In this document: one piece after another, positions 7,419 to 15,555 of the stretch
How the letters are laid out: each line of letters opens with the position of its first letter
How positions within the stretch are numbered: position 1 is the first letter of the stretch
Assembly (NCBI GenBank): GCA_022013615.1
Contig: JAKLQB010000311.1
Span: 1 to 28,943, forward strand
Direction of reading: 5' to 3'
Length of the DNA: 28,943 nucleotides
Source: Desulfobacterales bacterium
Lineage (GTDB): Bacteria > Desulfobacterota > DSM-4660 > Desulfatiglandales > Desulfatiglandaceae
The notes under the pieces: generated by a model
Databases searched by the model: none
The model's input: the letters and a program-made list of their open reading frames with translations, nothing else
Told to the model about the DNA's origin: nothing
Position numbers and translations under genes: made by a program

Positions 7419-8507
7419 TTATACTGACAGCGTGGATTCGATCCGGTGTCCATCAGGTCCGAACAATGTGATCCATTCCAGAGGACACTCAACCCAGACT
7501 TCTTTTCGAATTTGTTGGCCTAATACGGGGCCAACTTTCACTTTCAATATCTTGTCCCCAAGTTTGATGCTGACTAGATACTGGCCACCGACAATAATAA
7601 ATTTGCGCAGTACTACCCCCCGTACAGCCAGGGGGGAGTGTTCATGCCCGATCTTGGCGTGTTCCGGTCGGATTCCAATGGTGATCCGCCCCTCTCCATT
7701 CCCACCAGTTACCTGGAGAGGTACCGGGAACAGCGGTGTTTGCAGCCGCGAAGCTCCTTCAATGGTTTCCACATCATGGTCAAAAAAGTTCATCCCGGGA
7801 TTGCCCAGGAACCATCCGCCAAATGCATCATTGGGTCTGTTGTAAAGTTTCCTGGGAGCGTCAATCTGGACGATTTCTCCATCTTTCATCAAGGCAATTT
7901 GATCGGCAAGTGTCATTGCTTCGGTCTGGTCGTGGGTTACATAGATAATGGTCTGACGGAGCTGTCTTGTCAGTTCTTTTAGGGCTCGCTTGAGTTGCAC
8001 TTTGGCTTCAGCATCCACATTTGTAATCGGTTCGTCGAACAAAATAACTGCCGGCTGTCGAGCAACCGTGCGGGCGATGGCAACTTTTTGGCGGGTACCA
8101 TTATCTAACTGAGAAATCTCCTTGTCGACACTGTCATGCAATCGTAAAATATCAATGACCTCTTGAATCCGTTTTTTTCGTTCCACACCCGGCAGCTTTT
8201 CCTCCAGCAACGGCAACTCAATGTTTCGATAAACACTGATGCTGCGATAGACCACCGGGTATTGAAACACCATACCAATTTTGCGCTTGCGGGCCGGCAG
8301 GTCTGTGATACGATCATCGTCAAAATAAACATCACCGGCAGTTGGTTGTTCCAAACCGGCAATCATCCGCATAATGGTGGTTTTGCCGCAACCGGACGGC
8401 CCCAACAAACAGGTAACGGTGGCTGTCGGGAAAGTAATGGTTACGTCTTTGACTGCGACGACATCCGGATATTCCTTGCGTAAGTCGGAAAGGCGAACTT
8501 CTGGCAT
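7419..8507 (-). CDS. ABC importer ATPase 1 (UgpC/MalK/GlpT type), degenerate signature
   Basis: A 362-residue ATPase for a carbohydrate (CUT1-type) importer. It has an intact Walker A GPSGCGKT (36-43), Q-loop Q82, Walker B ILFDEP with catalytic E159, H-loop H192 (THDQTEAM), and a C-terminal TOBE-like regulatory region. The ABC signature, however, reads LDNGTRQ (134-140) instead of LSGGQ-Q. Its partner, encoded one base upstream, has the complementary pattern, so the two should form a heterodimer with one consensus ATP site. The pairing of two different ATPases with two permeases resembles the rhizobial glycerol transporter GlpST. The stop is followed by a MITE-like element. Confidence 0.88.
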   Translation of the reverse strand: MPEVRLSDLRKEYPDVVAVKDVTITFPTATVTCLLGPSGCGKTTIMRMIAGLEQPTAGDVYFDDDRITDLPARKRKIGMVFQYPVVYRSISVYRNIELPLLEEKLPGVERKKRIQEVIDILRLHDSVDKEISQLDNGTRQKVAIARTVARQPAVILFDEPITNVDAEAKVQLKRALKELTRQLRQTIIYVTHDQTEAMTLADQIALMKDGEIVQIDAPRKLYNRPNDAFGGWFLGNPGMNFFDHDVETIEGASRLQTPLFPVPLQVTGGNGEGRITIGIRPEHAKIGHEHSPLAVRGVVLRKFIIVGGQYLVSIKLGDKILKVKVGPVLGQQIRKEVWVECPLEWITLFGPDGHRIESTLSV

Positions 8508-8508
8508 A

Positions 8509-9612
8509 TTATTCAGTCCCCTGTCCTATTCGTTGACCGGTTTCAGGTTGGAAAAGTACGGCGGTTGAAGGCCGTACGGTGATCGTCACTTTGTCATTGC
8601 CGACCAAATGGTAGCCAGCATGGCTGATAACCGTAACCAGCGCTGTTCGGTTTACTTCCAAGTATACAATCACTTCACTTCCCAAATCGTCCAGCAACAC
8701 CACATTGGCCTGACACGTCAACAGTCCATCCTGTTCCGTATTCAGCTCGATATCTTCCGGTCGAATCACCACCCTGACCGTATGGATTTCGGCCAACGAA
8801 TCAGCAGACTGCGGCGCGGTTACCGGGAAATCAAACAGTCCCGTGCGACACCACGTCCGGCCGGATTGGGTAAACAATTCTCCGGCAATCTCGTTGGATG
8901 GCGGAAAACCGAGCAAGGCCATGGTGCTGATGTGTTGCGGCCGCCGGTAAAGTTTTTCCAGATCTCCATCTTCAACGATCCGCCCGCCTTCCAAGATGGC
9001 GACCTTATCGGCGAGTGCCAGGGCTTCCAGCGGATCGGAGGTCGTGTATAAAAAGGTAGCCGAGAGGGCTTGCTGCATTTGTTTGAGGTCATCAAACATT
9101 TGCTCCCGCAGCTTAAAATCCAATCCTACCAGCGGGTCGTCCAAAATATAAATATCGGTGTGCTTGACAACCCCGCGTGCCAGAGCCACCCGCTGTTTTT
9201 CACCCCCACTGAGTTGATCCGGATGCTTGCGCAGCAGATGGTCGATTTTGAGCTGATCGGCGATTTGGCGCACCGCATTATCCAACTGATTTTTGGGGAA
9301 TTTAATCAAATCCAGCGGATAGGCAATGTTATCATACACATTGCGGTGGGGATACAAAGCAAAGGACTGCGGGACATAGCCAATATTGCGCTCGCCGGAA
9401 TCTACTCTGGTTATTTCGTTGCCTCGCAGATGGATTTGACCGGCGTTTGGTCTTTCAAGACCGGTGATCAACCTTACCAGGACTGATTTTCCACAGGCCG
9501 GAGAGCCCAAAACAACACTGAACGTGCCGGCCTCAATACTTAGATTCAGATCTTCCAGGACCCACACCCGGCCATATCTTTTCGCTATTGCGCGAAGCTC
9601 AATCGCATTCAT
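8509..9612 (-). CDS. ABC importer ATPase 2, degenerate Walker B and H-loop
   Basis: A 367-residue ATPase from the start MNAIELRAIAK, with AGGTAAGG directly upstream and the preceding stop four bases away. The frame is open further up to 9684, but that would overlap the previous gene. Walker A is GSPACGKS (36-43), Q-loop Q82, and the signature is a perfect LSGGEKQ (134-140). The Walker B end reads LDDP (D159 instead of the catalytic Glu), and the H-loop position is serine (YTTSDPLEA, S192) where histidine is expected. The C terminus carries a TOBE-type domain. It works with ATPase 1, the two permeases and the binding protein encoded upstream. Confidence 0.88.
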   Translation of the reverse strand: MNAIELRAIAKRYGRVWVLEDLNLSIEAGTFSVVLGSPACGKSVLVRLITGLERPNAGQIHLRGNEITRVDSGERNIGYVPQSFALYPHRNVYDNIAYPLDLIKFPKNQLDNAVRQIADQLKIDHLLRKHPDQLSGGEKQRVALARGVVKHTDIYILDDPLVGLDFKLREQMFDDLKQMQQALSATFLYTTSDPLEALALADKVAILEGGRIVEDGDLEKLYRRPQHISTMALLGFPPSNEIAGELFTQSGRTWCRTGLFDFPVTAPQSADSLAEIHTVRVVIRPEDIELNTEQDGLLTCQANVVLLDDLGSEVIVYLEVNRTALVTVISHAGYHLVGNDKVTITVRPSTAVLFQPETGQRIGQGTE

Positions 9613-9616
9613 TGCC

Positions 9617-9913
9617 TTACCTCTGTCCCAGATTGACCAGATGGGGAGCCAATATAATTCCCAGCCCAAAAACGATGGTGACAATCCCGAACACGATGCC
9701 CACCAGTTTCATGGACTGTTTGAAATTGGCTTCGGGCGGAAGGTTGCCAAATACGATTTGTACAAAAGTAGAAGCGATTAACAGCACAAAACCAAAGCGG
9801 TAAAGAAATTGGCTGGACTGCTGGGTGATCAGCGCAAAACTGCAAGCCAACAGAACAACGAGTATCCCCTGCATAACCGCCGCAAATGGTTGTTTGAAAA
9901 AGCGCCGAATCAT
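9617..9913 (-). CDS. Small membrane protein of the ABC importer operon
   Basis: A 98-residue protein with three hydrophobic stretches (about residues 14-29, 37-57, 68-90) and basic N terminus MIRRFFKQP. Its ATG overlaps the stop of the upstream permease (ATGA) and its own stop is four bases before the ATPase 2 start, so it is tightly co-translated. In the rhizobial glycerol transporter operon a small DUF2160 membrane protein holds a comparable place, but I see no convincing sequence likeness. Probably an accessory subunit of the importer; function unknown. Confidence 0.75.
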   Translation of the reverse strand: MIRRFFKQPFAAVMQGILVVLLACSFALITQQSSQFLYRFGFVLLIASTFVQIVFGNLPPEANFKQSMKLVGIVFGIVTIVFGLGIILAPHLVNLGQR

Positions 9914-10740
9914 ACTTCACCCCTCACTGTACCGAAGGTCATACCAACCAAAAGATATTTTTGGAAGAAATAGATGGCCAGAAATGGCGGTATCAAATAG
10001 ACGGTGGCCAGGGAAGCCACAAACGTCCAGTCAACTCCCCCCTGGGCCAAGGAGCCGGTGACCAGGCTTACCGGAATCATGGTGGTTTTTTTGCCGCCGA
10101 TAATGAAGTTGAACAGAAATTCATTCCATACAAAAATCAGATTAAATATGAAGGCCGCAATCAATCCGGGCCGCACCTGGGGTAGTATCACCCGAAACAG
10201 GACATGCATACGCGATCCGCCGTTGACAAGCCCTGTTTCATCAAAGCGCGGCGAGACGCCGTCAATAAACCCCTTTAGAATCCAGACTGAAAAAGGGATG
10301 CTGAACATGGCGTAAAACAGCATGACCCCCCAGAAGTCGTCTTTCCAGCCGAAAACCGTGTACATCAAGAAGACGGGAACCACCACTGCCGCTGCAGGCA
10401 CCATTCGGATGGTCAGCAGCACGAACATGATGAAATCGCTGCCCCGGGGTTTGAAGCGCGAGAAACTGTAAGCGGCCAAAAAGGCAACGACGATGGCGAT
10501 AAAAACGGCACAGGCTGAAATTAAAAAACTGTTGCGCAGCGAAGAGAAAAAATCGTGCCGGGAGAGCAAATCGGTAAAATTGGCCAAGGTTGGGCTAAAA
10601 ATGATCTTGGGCGGTATCGCCAGCAGATCGTCTTTGGTCTTAAAGGCCCCCATGATAATCCAGACGACCGGCAAGAAAAAGATAATCGATACCAACCACA
10701 GTGCCAGATGATAAATTTTTTGACGACATCCGGTTTGCAT
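9910..10740 (-). CDS. ABC sugar importer permease (MalG/UgpE type)
   Basis: A 276-residue inner-membrane permease with six hydrophobic stretches. It carries the cytoplasmic coupling loop ETGLVNGGSRMHVLFRVILP, which matches the E-A-A---G---------I-LP motif that docks on the ATPases. The N terminus, with IIFFLPVVWIIMGAFKTKDD, is typical of the second CUT1 permease (MalG-like). It overlaps the upstream permease by three bases (TGATG) and the downstream small membrane protein by four. The substrate is a sugar or polyol, otherwise undefined. Confidence 0.9.
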   Translation of the reverse strand: MQTGCRQKIYHLALWLVSIIFFLPVVWIIMGAFKTKDDLLAIPPKIIFSPTLANFTDLLSRHDFFSSLRNSFLISACAVFIAIVVAFLAAYSFSRFKPRGSDFIMFVLLTIRMVPAAAVVVPVFLMYTVFGWKDDFWGVMLFYAMFSIPFSVWILKGFIDGVSPRFDETGLVNGGSRMHVLFRVILPQVRPGLIAAFIFNLIFVWNEFLFNFIIGGKKTTMIPVSLVTGSLAQGGVDWTFVASLATVYLIPPFLAIYFFQKYLLVGMTFGTVRGEV

Positions 10741-11723
10741 CAGCTTTCTGCCACTCTTCTACGGAGATTTAAGATGTATAAAAATATCGACGTGAACGCA
10801 ATGGCGATCAGCAGGGTGATCACAGCCAGAGCGGATGACCATCCCATGGTAAACCCTTCAAACGCCTTGCGGAAGAGAGTTATTCCAACCACTTCGGTAA
10901 CGTTTCCCGGCCCCCCCCGGGTGAGCTGATAGATCAGATCCATAACTTTAAACGCATCGATGGTCCGAAGCACAATACCCAACATCAGGATAAACTTGGC
11001 ATGCGGCAGCACCACATACCAGAACCGTTTCACCCAGGACAGTCGATCCACCTCCGCGGCTTCCAGTTCCGCTCTCGGTACGGAGCCAAGGGCCGCCAGC
11101 GTAATTAACATCATAAACGGGGTCCACATCCAGACGTCAACCAGCAATACCGCCGGCATAGCCCAAAATTTATCGCCTAGAAAATCGATCTTGGCACCGA
11201 ATATCGTTGTCGTGAAATAATTGGCAATACCGAAAGTAGGTTCATAGATGAGGCGGAAAAATGTTCCCGTAGCCACCGGGGTGAGCACCATCGGCGAAAA
11301 AAGCATCGTTAGCGCTAGGCGGCGGCCGGGCAGTTGCGTACTGCCCCAGAATAAAATACCCAGCAACATTCCGAGAAACGTCTCGATTCCGACCGCAAAA
11401 AATACGAAGATAAATGTTTTGCCGAGTGCTCCCCAGACGGCATAGCTGTCGTAAAGATCGAAAAAATTGCGAAAACCGATAAATCGCGGAGGCATACCGG
11501 TAACCAGGGAATAGTTGTAAAAACTCATTCCCACCATCCACAGCAGCGGGATGATGTTCCAGAGCAAAAAGAAAATCAACACCGGTAAAAGCAGCATCAG
11601 CGGGAAATAGCGCGAGTTGTCAATCCAGGCCATCCGCAAGGCCCGGAGGCGACTTCCGAGGCCTCTACGGTACTGTGACCACGCCGTCTGAGCTGGGTCG
11701 GTGTTTGCTGTGTGGTATTGCAT
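10740..11723 (-). CDS. ABC sugar importer permease (MalF/UgpA type)
   Basis: A 327-residue permease with a long cytoplasmic N terminus and six hydrophobic spans from about residue 38 on. The EAA coupling loop is ELEAAEVDRLSWVKRFWYVV followed by LP. GMSFYNYSLVTGMPPRFIGF is the periplasmic loop usual after the first span of MalF/UgpA-like subunits. It is the first permease of the operon, separated from the binding-protein gene by a strong stem-loop at 11758-11790, and forms the membrane channel with the next gene. Confidence 0.9.
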   Translation of the reverse strand: MQYHTANTDPAQTAWSQYRRGLGSRLRALRMAWIDNSRYFPLMLLLPVLIFFLLWNIIPLLWMVGMSFYNYSLVTGMPPRFIGFRNFFDLYDSYAVWGALGKTFIFVFFAVGIETFLGMLLGILFWGSTQLPGRRLALTMLFSPMVLTPVATGTFFRLIYEPTFGIANYFTTTIFGAKIDFLGDKFWAMPAVLLVDVWMWTPFMMLITLAALGSVPRAELEAAEVDRLSWVKRFWYVVLPHAKFILMLGIVLRTIDAFKVMDLIYQLTRGGPGNVTEVVGITLFRKAFEGFTMGWSSALAVITLLIAIAFTSIFLYILNLRRRVAES

Positions 11724-11757
11724 AGTATAGTTACCGCTTTAAAATGGGAATTAAAAC

Positions 11758-11790
11758 GCCGGTGAGCAGCTTGTTCCAATGCTCACCGGC
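11758..11790 (-). terminator. Intercistronic stem-loop after the binding-protein gene
   Basis: GCCGGTGAGCA (11758-11768) and TGCTCACCGGC (11780-11790) form a perfect 11-bp stem with an 11-base loop. On the minus strand the stem is followed by GTTTTAATT. Such structures between a binding-protein gene and its permeases usually stabilise the upstream message and partly terminate, so the binding protein is made in excess. Confidence 0.6.
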
Positions 11791-11819
11791 TTACTATTGA
11801 TATCACCGTATTCAAACGA

Positions 11820-13274
11820 TCACTTCAATCTCACATCTCTGCATGATTTCGGAGGCTTAATCTTGCTTCGTCCTGCCTCGTAGAGAATTTTTTGCTGCTC
11901 GCAGGCCGCCCATTCGAGTCCTAGTTTCGGATCAGATATCTGACCGGTGGCAAAGGCCGTGAAGGCTTCCTGCTGGGCCGCCAGCATTTCGGAATATTTT
12001 GGCTCATGCCAGAAGTCACGGGAGCGATCCGTGCGCAACATGTACTTATAGGCGCGGAACCACGGTTGAATATCCTCAAAGCCGGGGGATTCCAGCACGA
12101 CCTTGACGCAGGGATTGCCGCCGCGTTTGGCAAACTCCAGCTGGGTTTCCGGTAAGTACCACCATTTTAAAAAGTCAATGGCCACCGTCATGTGGGCTTC
12201 ATCATTGTACGCATTGACCACCCATGGCTGACCTCCAATGGAATACAGCCGCTTCAAGGAGCCGTCTTTTTGTTTGAAACCCGGCGGCGGCACCACTATC
12301 ACACGGTCTCTGTTCTTGTCGGTAATCATGGCCAGGCCAACTGCTGCCCACTGAAATGCTGTGGCGACCTTATCCTGGGTAAACGCATCGATCTCCTCGG
12401 CAATTCCATAGCTGACGGCTCCCGGCGGCTGATATTTGAGCATGCGCTTGTTCCATTCCATCGCCTTGGCATTGATATCGCTGTTGAGGATGCCATATAC
12501 CCTGCGTTCTTTCGGCTCCCAGATATCGCCGCCCATTGAGAACATAAAGGGGTAAAGATACATGGTCATAAAGTCATACTCTTTGGAGTACTGCATGGCC
12601 GTCCCCCACAAGCCATCGTTCGGACGCGTAAAGAACTCGGCGATTTTTTCAAAATCGGTCATGGACAGATTTTCAAAATCCTCAAAGGTTTGGGGTAATT
12701 CCATGCCGTATTTTTCCTTAAAGGCCTTTTTCTCTTTAGGATCATGGAAAACATCGGTCCGGACAAAAAGCGCGATGGTATCCCCTTCTTCCGGCAGCCC
12801 CCAGAAATCGCCGGAGCCTTCCGGAAATTCCATATAGGTTTGCCAGACCACGGGGTCATACCACTCGATGTCCAGCACCGGATGTTTTTCAATCAGCCTA
12901 CTGATATTCACGATCCAGCCGGGCGAGGCGAGAGCCCCCAGCCACTGGCTGTCACTAATGATAATGTTGTATTCCTGTGATCGAGTTGCCAATGTTGAAG
13001 CCGCCTTCTGGAACAAAGCCGAAAAAGGCGCCTCGGCAAAGGTAAAACTGACATCATATCCAAAATTCTTTTTGGCATACTCGGCAAACAAAGGCGACAT
13101 ATCCACACCGAGCCTGCTCGGTAGCCAACCGCCGATGCCCAAAATGGCCATATCAATCTTTTTGCCTTTGAGCGGATGCTCCGCCGCTTCGGTTTGGGAG
13201 ATGCCAAAAGCTGTTGCCAAGGTCATGACCAACAACAGACTTACCATTAAAAATAGATTTTTTCGTCTTAACAT
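11820..13274 (-). CDS. ABC importer periplasmic solute-binding protein (family 1)
   Basis: A 484-residue extracellular solute-binding protein. The N terminus MLRRKNLFLMVSLLLVMTLA with a following TEA-AEHP junction is a Sec signal peptide without lipobox cysteine, so the mature protein should be free in a periplasm. The body has the family 1 pattern: LFQKAASTLATRSQEYNIII near the hinge, GGQPWVVNAYNDE and VAIDFLKWW in the C-terminal lobe. It is the first gene of the minus-strand catabolic unit, directly behind a strong promoter with a probable SorC operator (13481-13505). AAGGAGGG lies about 8 bases before the ATG. Ligand unknown; the ATPase and permease layout suggests a polyol or small sugar. 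Confidence 0.88.
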   Translation of the reverse strand: MLRRKNLFLMVSLLLVMTLATAFGISQTEAAEHPLKGKKIDMAILGIGGWLPSRLGVDMSPLFAEYAKKNFGYDVSFTFAEAPFSALFQKAASTLATRSQEYNIIISDSQWLGALASPGWIVNISRLIEKHPVLDIEWYDPVVWQTYMEFPEGSGDFWGLPEEGDTIALFVRTDVFHDPKEKKAFKEKYGMELPQTFEDFENLSMTDFEKIAEFFTRPNDGLWGTAMQYSKEYDFMTMYLYPFMFSMGGDIWEPKERRVYGILNSDINAKAMEWNKRMLKYQPPGAVSYGIAEEIDAFTQDKVATAFQWAAVGLAMITDKNRDRVIVVPPPGFKQKDGSLKRLYSIGGQPWVVNAYNDEAHMTVAIDFLKWWYLPETQLEFAKRGGNPCVKVVLESPGFEDIQPWFRAYKYMLRTDRSRDFWHEPKYSEMLAAQQEAFTAFATGQISDPKLGLEWAACEQQKILYEAGRSKIKPPKSCRDVRLK

Positions 13275-13276
13275 TG

Positions 13277-13327
13277 TTAGGTTCCCTCCTTATTAATAAA
13301 GTTAAAAAAACGTATTCTTAGCACCAT
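13277..13327 (-). CDS. Possible 16-residue leader peptide
   Basis: An ATG at 13327 opens MVLRIRFFNFINKEGT, which stops three bases before the binding-protein ATG. AAGGAGGTGAG, an almost perfect ribosome binding site, is found upstream but 15 bases away, longer than ideal. It could couple translation into the binding protein or be chance; the strong GGAGG without another gene to serve is the only argument. Confidence 0.2.
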   Translation of the reverse strand: MVLRIRFFNFINKEGT

Positions 13328-13480
13328 TACAAAATCTTTCTCACCTCCTTTCCATATTCTGGAGAGCTTTAAATTGATCACCAAACAATTCCACAAGAGT
13401 ACAAGCATTCAATATTCTATCAAATATTTACCCAGGGTCAGTAGCAAAATCTCAAGAAAAGCTGCGACTGTGTGCACATG

Positions 13481-13505
13481 CGCTCACTTATTGAGCAAAT
13501 GATCA
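13481..13505 (-). promoter_or_regulatory. Probable SorC-type operator, importer side
   Basis: Read on the minus strand this 25-bp site starts TGATCATT and ends TCAATAAGTGAGCG. It agrees at 18 of 25 positions with the site at 13768-13792 in the same register. It also contains the inverted repeat GCTCA-N5-TGAGC (13482-13496). It begins about where the transcription start of the importer promoter is expected, so a bound repressor would block that promoter. Confidence 0.6.
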
Positions 13506-13514
13506 GCTTGAACT

Positions 13515-13544
13515 ATCTTTATAGCAAATAGAAGTATTTGTCAA
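13515..13544 (-). promoter_or_regulatory. Sigma70-type promoter of the importer operon
   Basis: On the minus strand a perfect TTGACA (13539-13544) is followed after 15 bases by TATAAA (13518-13523), or after 17 by TAAAGA (13516-13521). The start would fall near 13508-13510, leaving a 5' leader of about 235 bases before the binding-protein gene. Confidence 0.65.
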
Positions 13545-13732
13545 GCTTTTTTTCATTTTTTCTTCATCCAGATAGTTTTAAAATTCATGGAAGCACGTGC
13601 ATTGATAAAACGCCATCGCACAAAATGGCGACTTATCCGGGCGGAACTTTTCGGAAATAACCAGACCGGGAGCCCCGAAACTGAAGGAAAACCGCTCTTG
13701 ATTAAGTGCTCAGGCCTATAATTCGAAAGGTA

Positions 13733-13760
13733 TTGACAGGATAGTTAGCATAGTTATAAT
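13733..13760 (+). promoter_or_regulatory. Sigma70-type promoter of the SorC regulator
   Basis: A perfect TTGACA (13733-13738) and a perfect TATAAT (13755-13760) are separated by 16 bases. It reads toward the regulator gene and is the best promoter match in the window. The expected start, near 13767, lies at the edge of the operator copy at 13768. Confidence 0.8.
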
Positions 13761-13767
13761 AGAAAAG

Positions 13768-13792
13768 TGATCATTATTTCAGCAACTGAGCA
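13768..13792 (+). promoter_or_regulatory. Probable SorC-type operator, regulator side
   Basis: The site starts TGATCATT and ends CAACTGAGCA, matching the importer-side site in 18 of 25 positions. It starts at the expected transcription start of the regulator promoter, which suggests that the regulator represses its own gene together with the importer. Confidence 0.6.
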
Positions 13793-13943
13793 TCTGTATT
13801 ATATGATTATTGATTTCCTGCATTGATAACAAAGTGCTCCTACATCATAGAGACCTATGGTGAATGCATTCGGAGCTAATTTTGCCAGAACCTCCTGTGG
13901 TAAGAGCTTGGAAATACACTCTACACAGAGTTTAGGATTGAAT

Positions 13944-14924
13944 ATGCCAAAAGCCAATGATGATTTGAGCGATCAAGTGGAACTTATGACTCGAGTGGCG
14001 TCTCTTTATTATATAGACGAGCTCACTCAGGAAAAGATCGCCAGAAGCCTTAACCTTTCTCGAGCCAAAGTAGGACGTCTGCTTAAAAAGGCTCGCGAAG
14101 AAGGGATTGTGGAAATCAATGTTCGCCAGCACCCTAACCTAAATATTCAGTTAGAGAATGAGCTGGTTGACCGATTCGGTCTACAGCGGGCCCTGATCGC
14201 CATCGATCACCAAGATCCAGATGTCCAACGGGCAGCCGTAGCACGACTGGTTGCCGGTTATCTGTCGCATAATTTGCGGGACCATATGATAGTGGCAGTG
14301 GGTATGGGGCGTAATACTGGCGCCATTTCCGACCAGGTCTTTAATCCATTACCTCACACCTGTGTCTTCGTCAGCGCAATAGGAGGGTTATCCGGGGCTG
14401 GGGAGTTGATTAATCCTGATCACATCTGTCGGCGGCTTGCTGAACGCTTTGGCGGCCAAAATGAAATCCTGTACGTGCCAGCATACGTGAAGGACTCGCT
14501 CACTCGGAATTCATTTCTTAAACACGAAACTATCCGCCAGACATTGGGCCGGGCACGTCGGGCCGATCTGGCTATTGTTGGAATCGGCGATTCCACTGAT
14601 AATAGCAATGTGGTTAGAATGGGCTGGCTTTCTGCCCAGGAGATGGCCCAATTGCGCAGTTTAGGCGCGGTAGGCGATATTTTGGGCTACTTCTTTGACA
14701 TAAATGGTGAACCGAGCAAAAACAATATACAAGGCCGGGTGGTTGGCCTTAGCGAGGAGGATCTCCACCAAATCCCGACCGTGATAGCCATCGCAAGTGA
14801 GACGAACAAGCCTCTTTCAATTTTGGGAGCTCTGCGCACAGGTATCGTTGATATCCTGGCCACCAGTACCAGCAACGCTCAAGCTGTACTGTCTCTGGAT
14901 AAAGGGGCTCATCGCACGAAATAG
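13944..14924 (+). CDS. SorC/LsrR-family sugar-responsive transcriptional regulator
   Basis: A regulator of 326 residues from the preferred start. The N-terminal helix-turn-helix is LTQEKIARSLNLSRAKVGRL (about residues 27-46). The C-terminal SorC sugar-phosphate-binding domain is seen in VAVGMGRNTGAISDQV, FVSAIGGLSG, LAERFGG, ADLAIVGIGD and GDILGYFFDINGE. Family members bind phosphorylated sugars as effectors and usually repress. The frame is open up to an ATG at 13857, which would add 29 residues unlike the family; MPKANDD at 13944 gives the usual length, although its ribosome binding site is weak. It is divergent from the importer operon and probably controls both through the paired 25-bp sites. 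The rpiB, dhaK and dhaL genes follow on the same strand. Confidence 0.87.
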   Translation: MPKANDDLSDQVELMTRVASLYYIDELTQEKIARSLNLSRAKVGRLLKKAREEGIVEINVRQHPNLNIQLENELVDRFGLQRALIAIDHQDPDVQRAAVARLVAGYLSHNLRDHMIVAVGMGRNTGAISDQVFNPLPHTCVFVSAIGGLSGAGELINPDHICRRLAERFGGQNEILYVPAYVKDSLTRNSFLKHETIRQTLGRARRADLAIVGIGDSTDNSNVVRMGWLSAQEMAQLRSLGAVGDILGYFFDINGEPSKNNIQGRVVGLSEEDLHQIPTVIAIASETNKPLSILGALRTGIVDILATSTSNAQAVLSLDKGAHRTK

Positions 14925-14960
14925 GCTTTAAGCCAGACCATTGCCTTTTGTAATAATTCT

Positions 14961-14995
14961 TTCCTCGGTATCCGAACCAGGAAGACATTTTTTTT
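14961..14995 (+). terminator. Possible weak terminator after the regulator
   Basis: TTCCT (14961-14965) and AGGAA (14979-14983), with an inner CGG-TAT-CCG, can form an imperfect hairpin. A run of eight T follows at 14988-14995, four bases beyond the stem. The distance and the bulge make this doubtful. Confidence 0.25.
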
Positions 14996-15073
14996 AGACG
15001 CAGGTATTCATTCTGATGGCTTGAATCTTCTTGCCCATAATTGCCTTTATTTCTCCTAAATGGAAAAGGACGA

Positions 15074-15520
15074 ATGAAAAAGATAGCTGTGGGGTGCGAT
15101 CCCAGCGCGGTTGATCTGAAGGAGGTCGTCAAGAGACACCTCAGTGATTTGGGATATGAGTGGGAAGATTATGGGAGAGATGATCCCATCTATGCGAATG
15201 TTGCCATCGCGGTGGCCGAGGCCGTTGCAAGTGGAAAACATGACCGAGGGATTCTTATTTGCGGTACGGGCATTGGCATGTGTATCACCGCCAACAAGGC
15301 CCCAGGGGCTTACGCGGCCCTCTGTGCGGACCCTTACTCTACGGAGCGATCCAGAAAGAGCAATAATGCCAACATCATGACATTGGGTTCCCAGGTGGTG
15401 GGCGTAGAGCTGGCCAAAACCCTGGTGACCATCTGGATGAATTCGGAGTATGTGCCTGGCGGGAGGTCAGAGCCGAAGATACAAAGGATTTATGAGTACG
15501 CAGAAGCACACCAGAAATAG
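15074..15520 (+). CDS. RpiB/LacA/LacB-family sugar-phosphate isomerase
   Basis: A 148-residue isomerase from MKKIAVGCD, the usual family start, with AAGGA just before the ATG. An earlier in-frame ATG at 15041 would add an atypical extension. D9 and the catalytic cysteine C63 in ICGTGIGMCITANK are present. Two residues of classical ribose-5-phosphate isomerase B are replaced: GCDH is GCDP, and the histidine in SRQHN, thought to open the furanose ring in E. coli RpiB, is serine (S96 in SRKSNN). This fits a subgroup acting on open-chain substrates such as erythrulose 4-phosphate rather than ribose 5-phosphate. The position before dhaK and dhaL supports a kinase-isomerase pair for a tetrulose, but ordinary pentose use is not excluded. 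Confidence 0.85.
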   Translation: MKKIAVGCDPSAVDLKEVVKRHLSDLGYEWEDYGRDDPIYANVAIAVAEAVASGKHDRGILICGTGIGMCITANKAPGAYAALCADPYSTERSRKSNNANIMTLGSQVVGVELAKTLVTIWMNSEYVPGGRSEPKIQRIYEYAEAHQK

Positions 15521-15555
15521 ACCTATGAATTATGAGCTAAGACAGGGAGGAGAAT

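Noticed and set aside
10911..10918. Run of eight C bases as a possible phase-variable tract
   Set aside because: It lies in an intact permease frame (encoding TRGGPG), with no alternative frame product. A single tract of this length is not enough evidence.
5148..14924. An AI-2 (lsr) operon: LsrF-like aldolase, LsrR/SorC-type regulator and ribose-type importer
   Set aside because: No FGGY-type LsrK kinase and no LsrG are present. The LsrF-like gene pairs with mtnK-mtnA, and the importer next to the regulator is of the CUT1 type, not LsrABCD.
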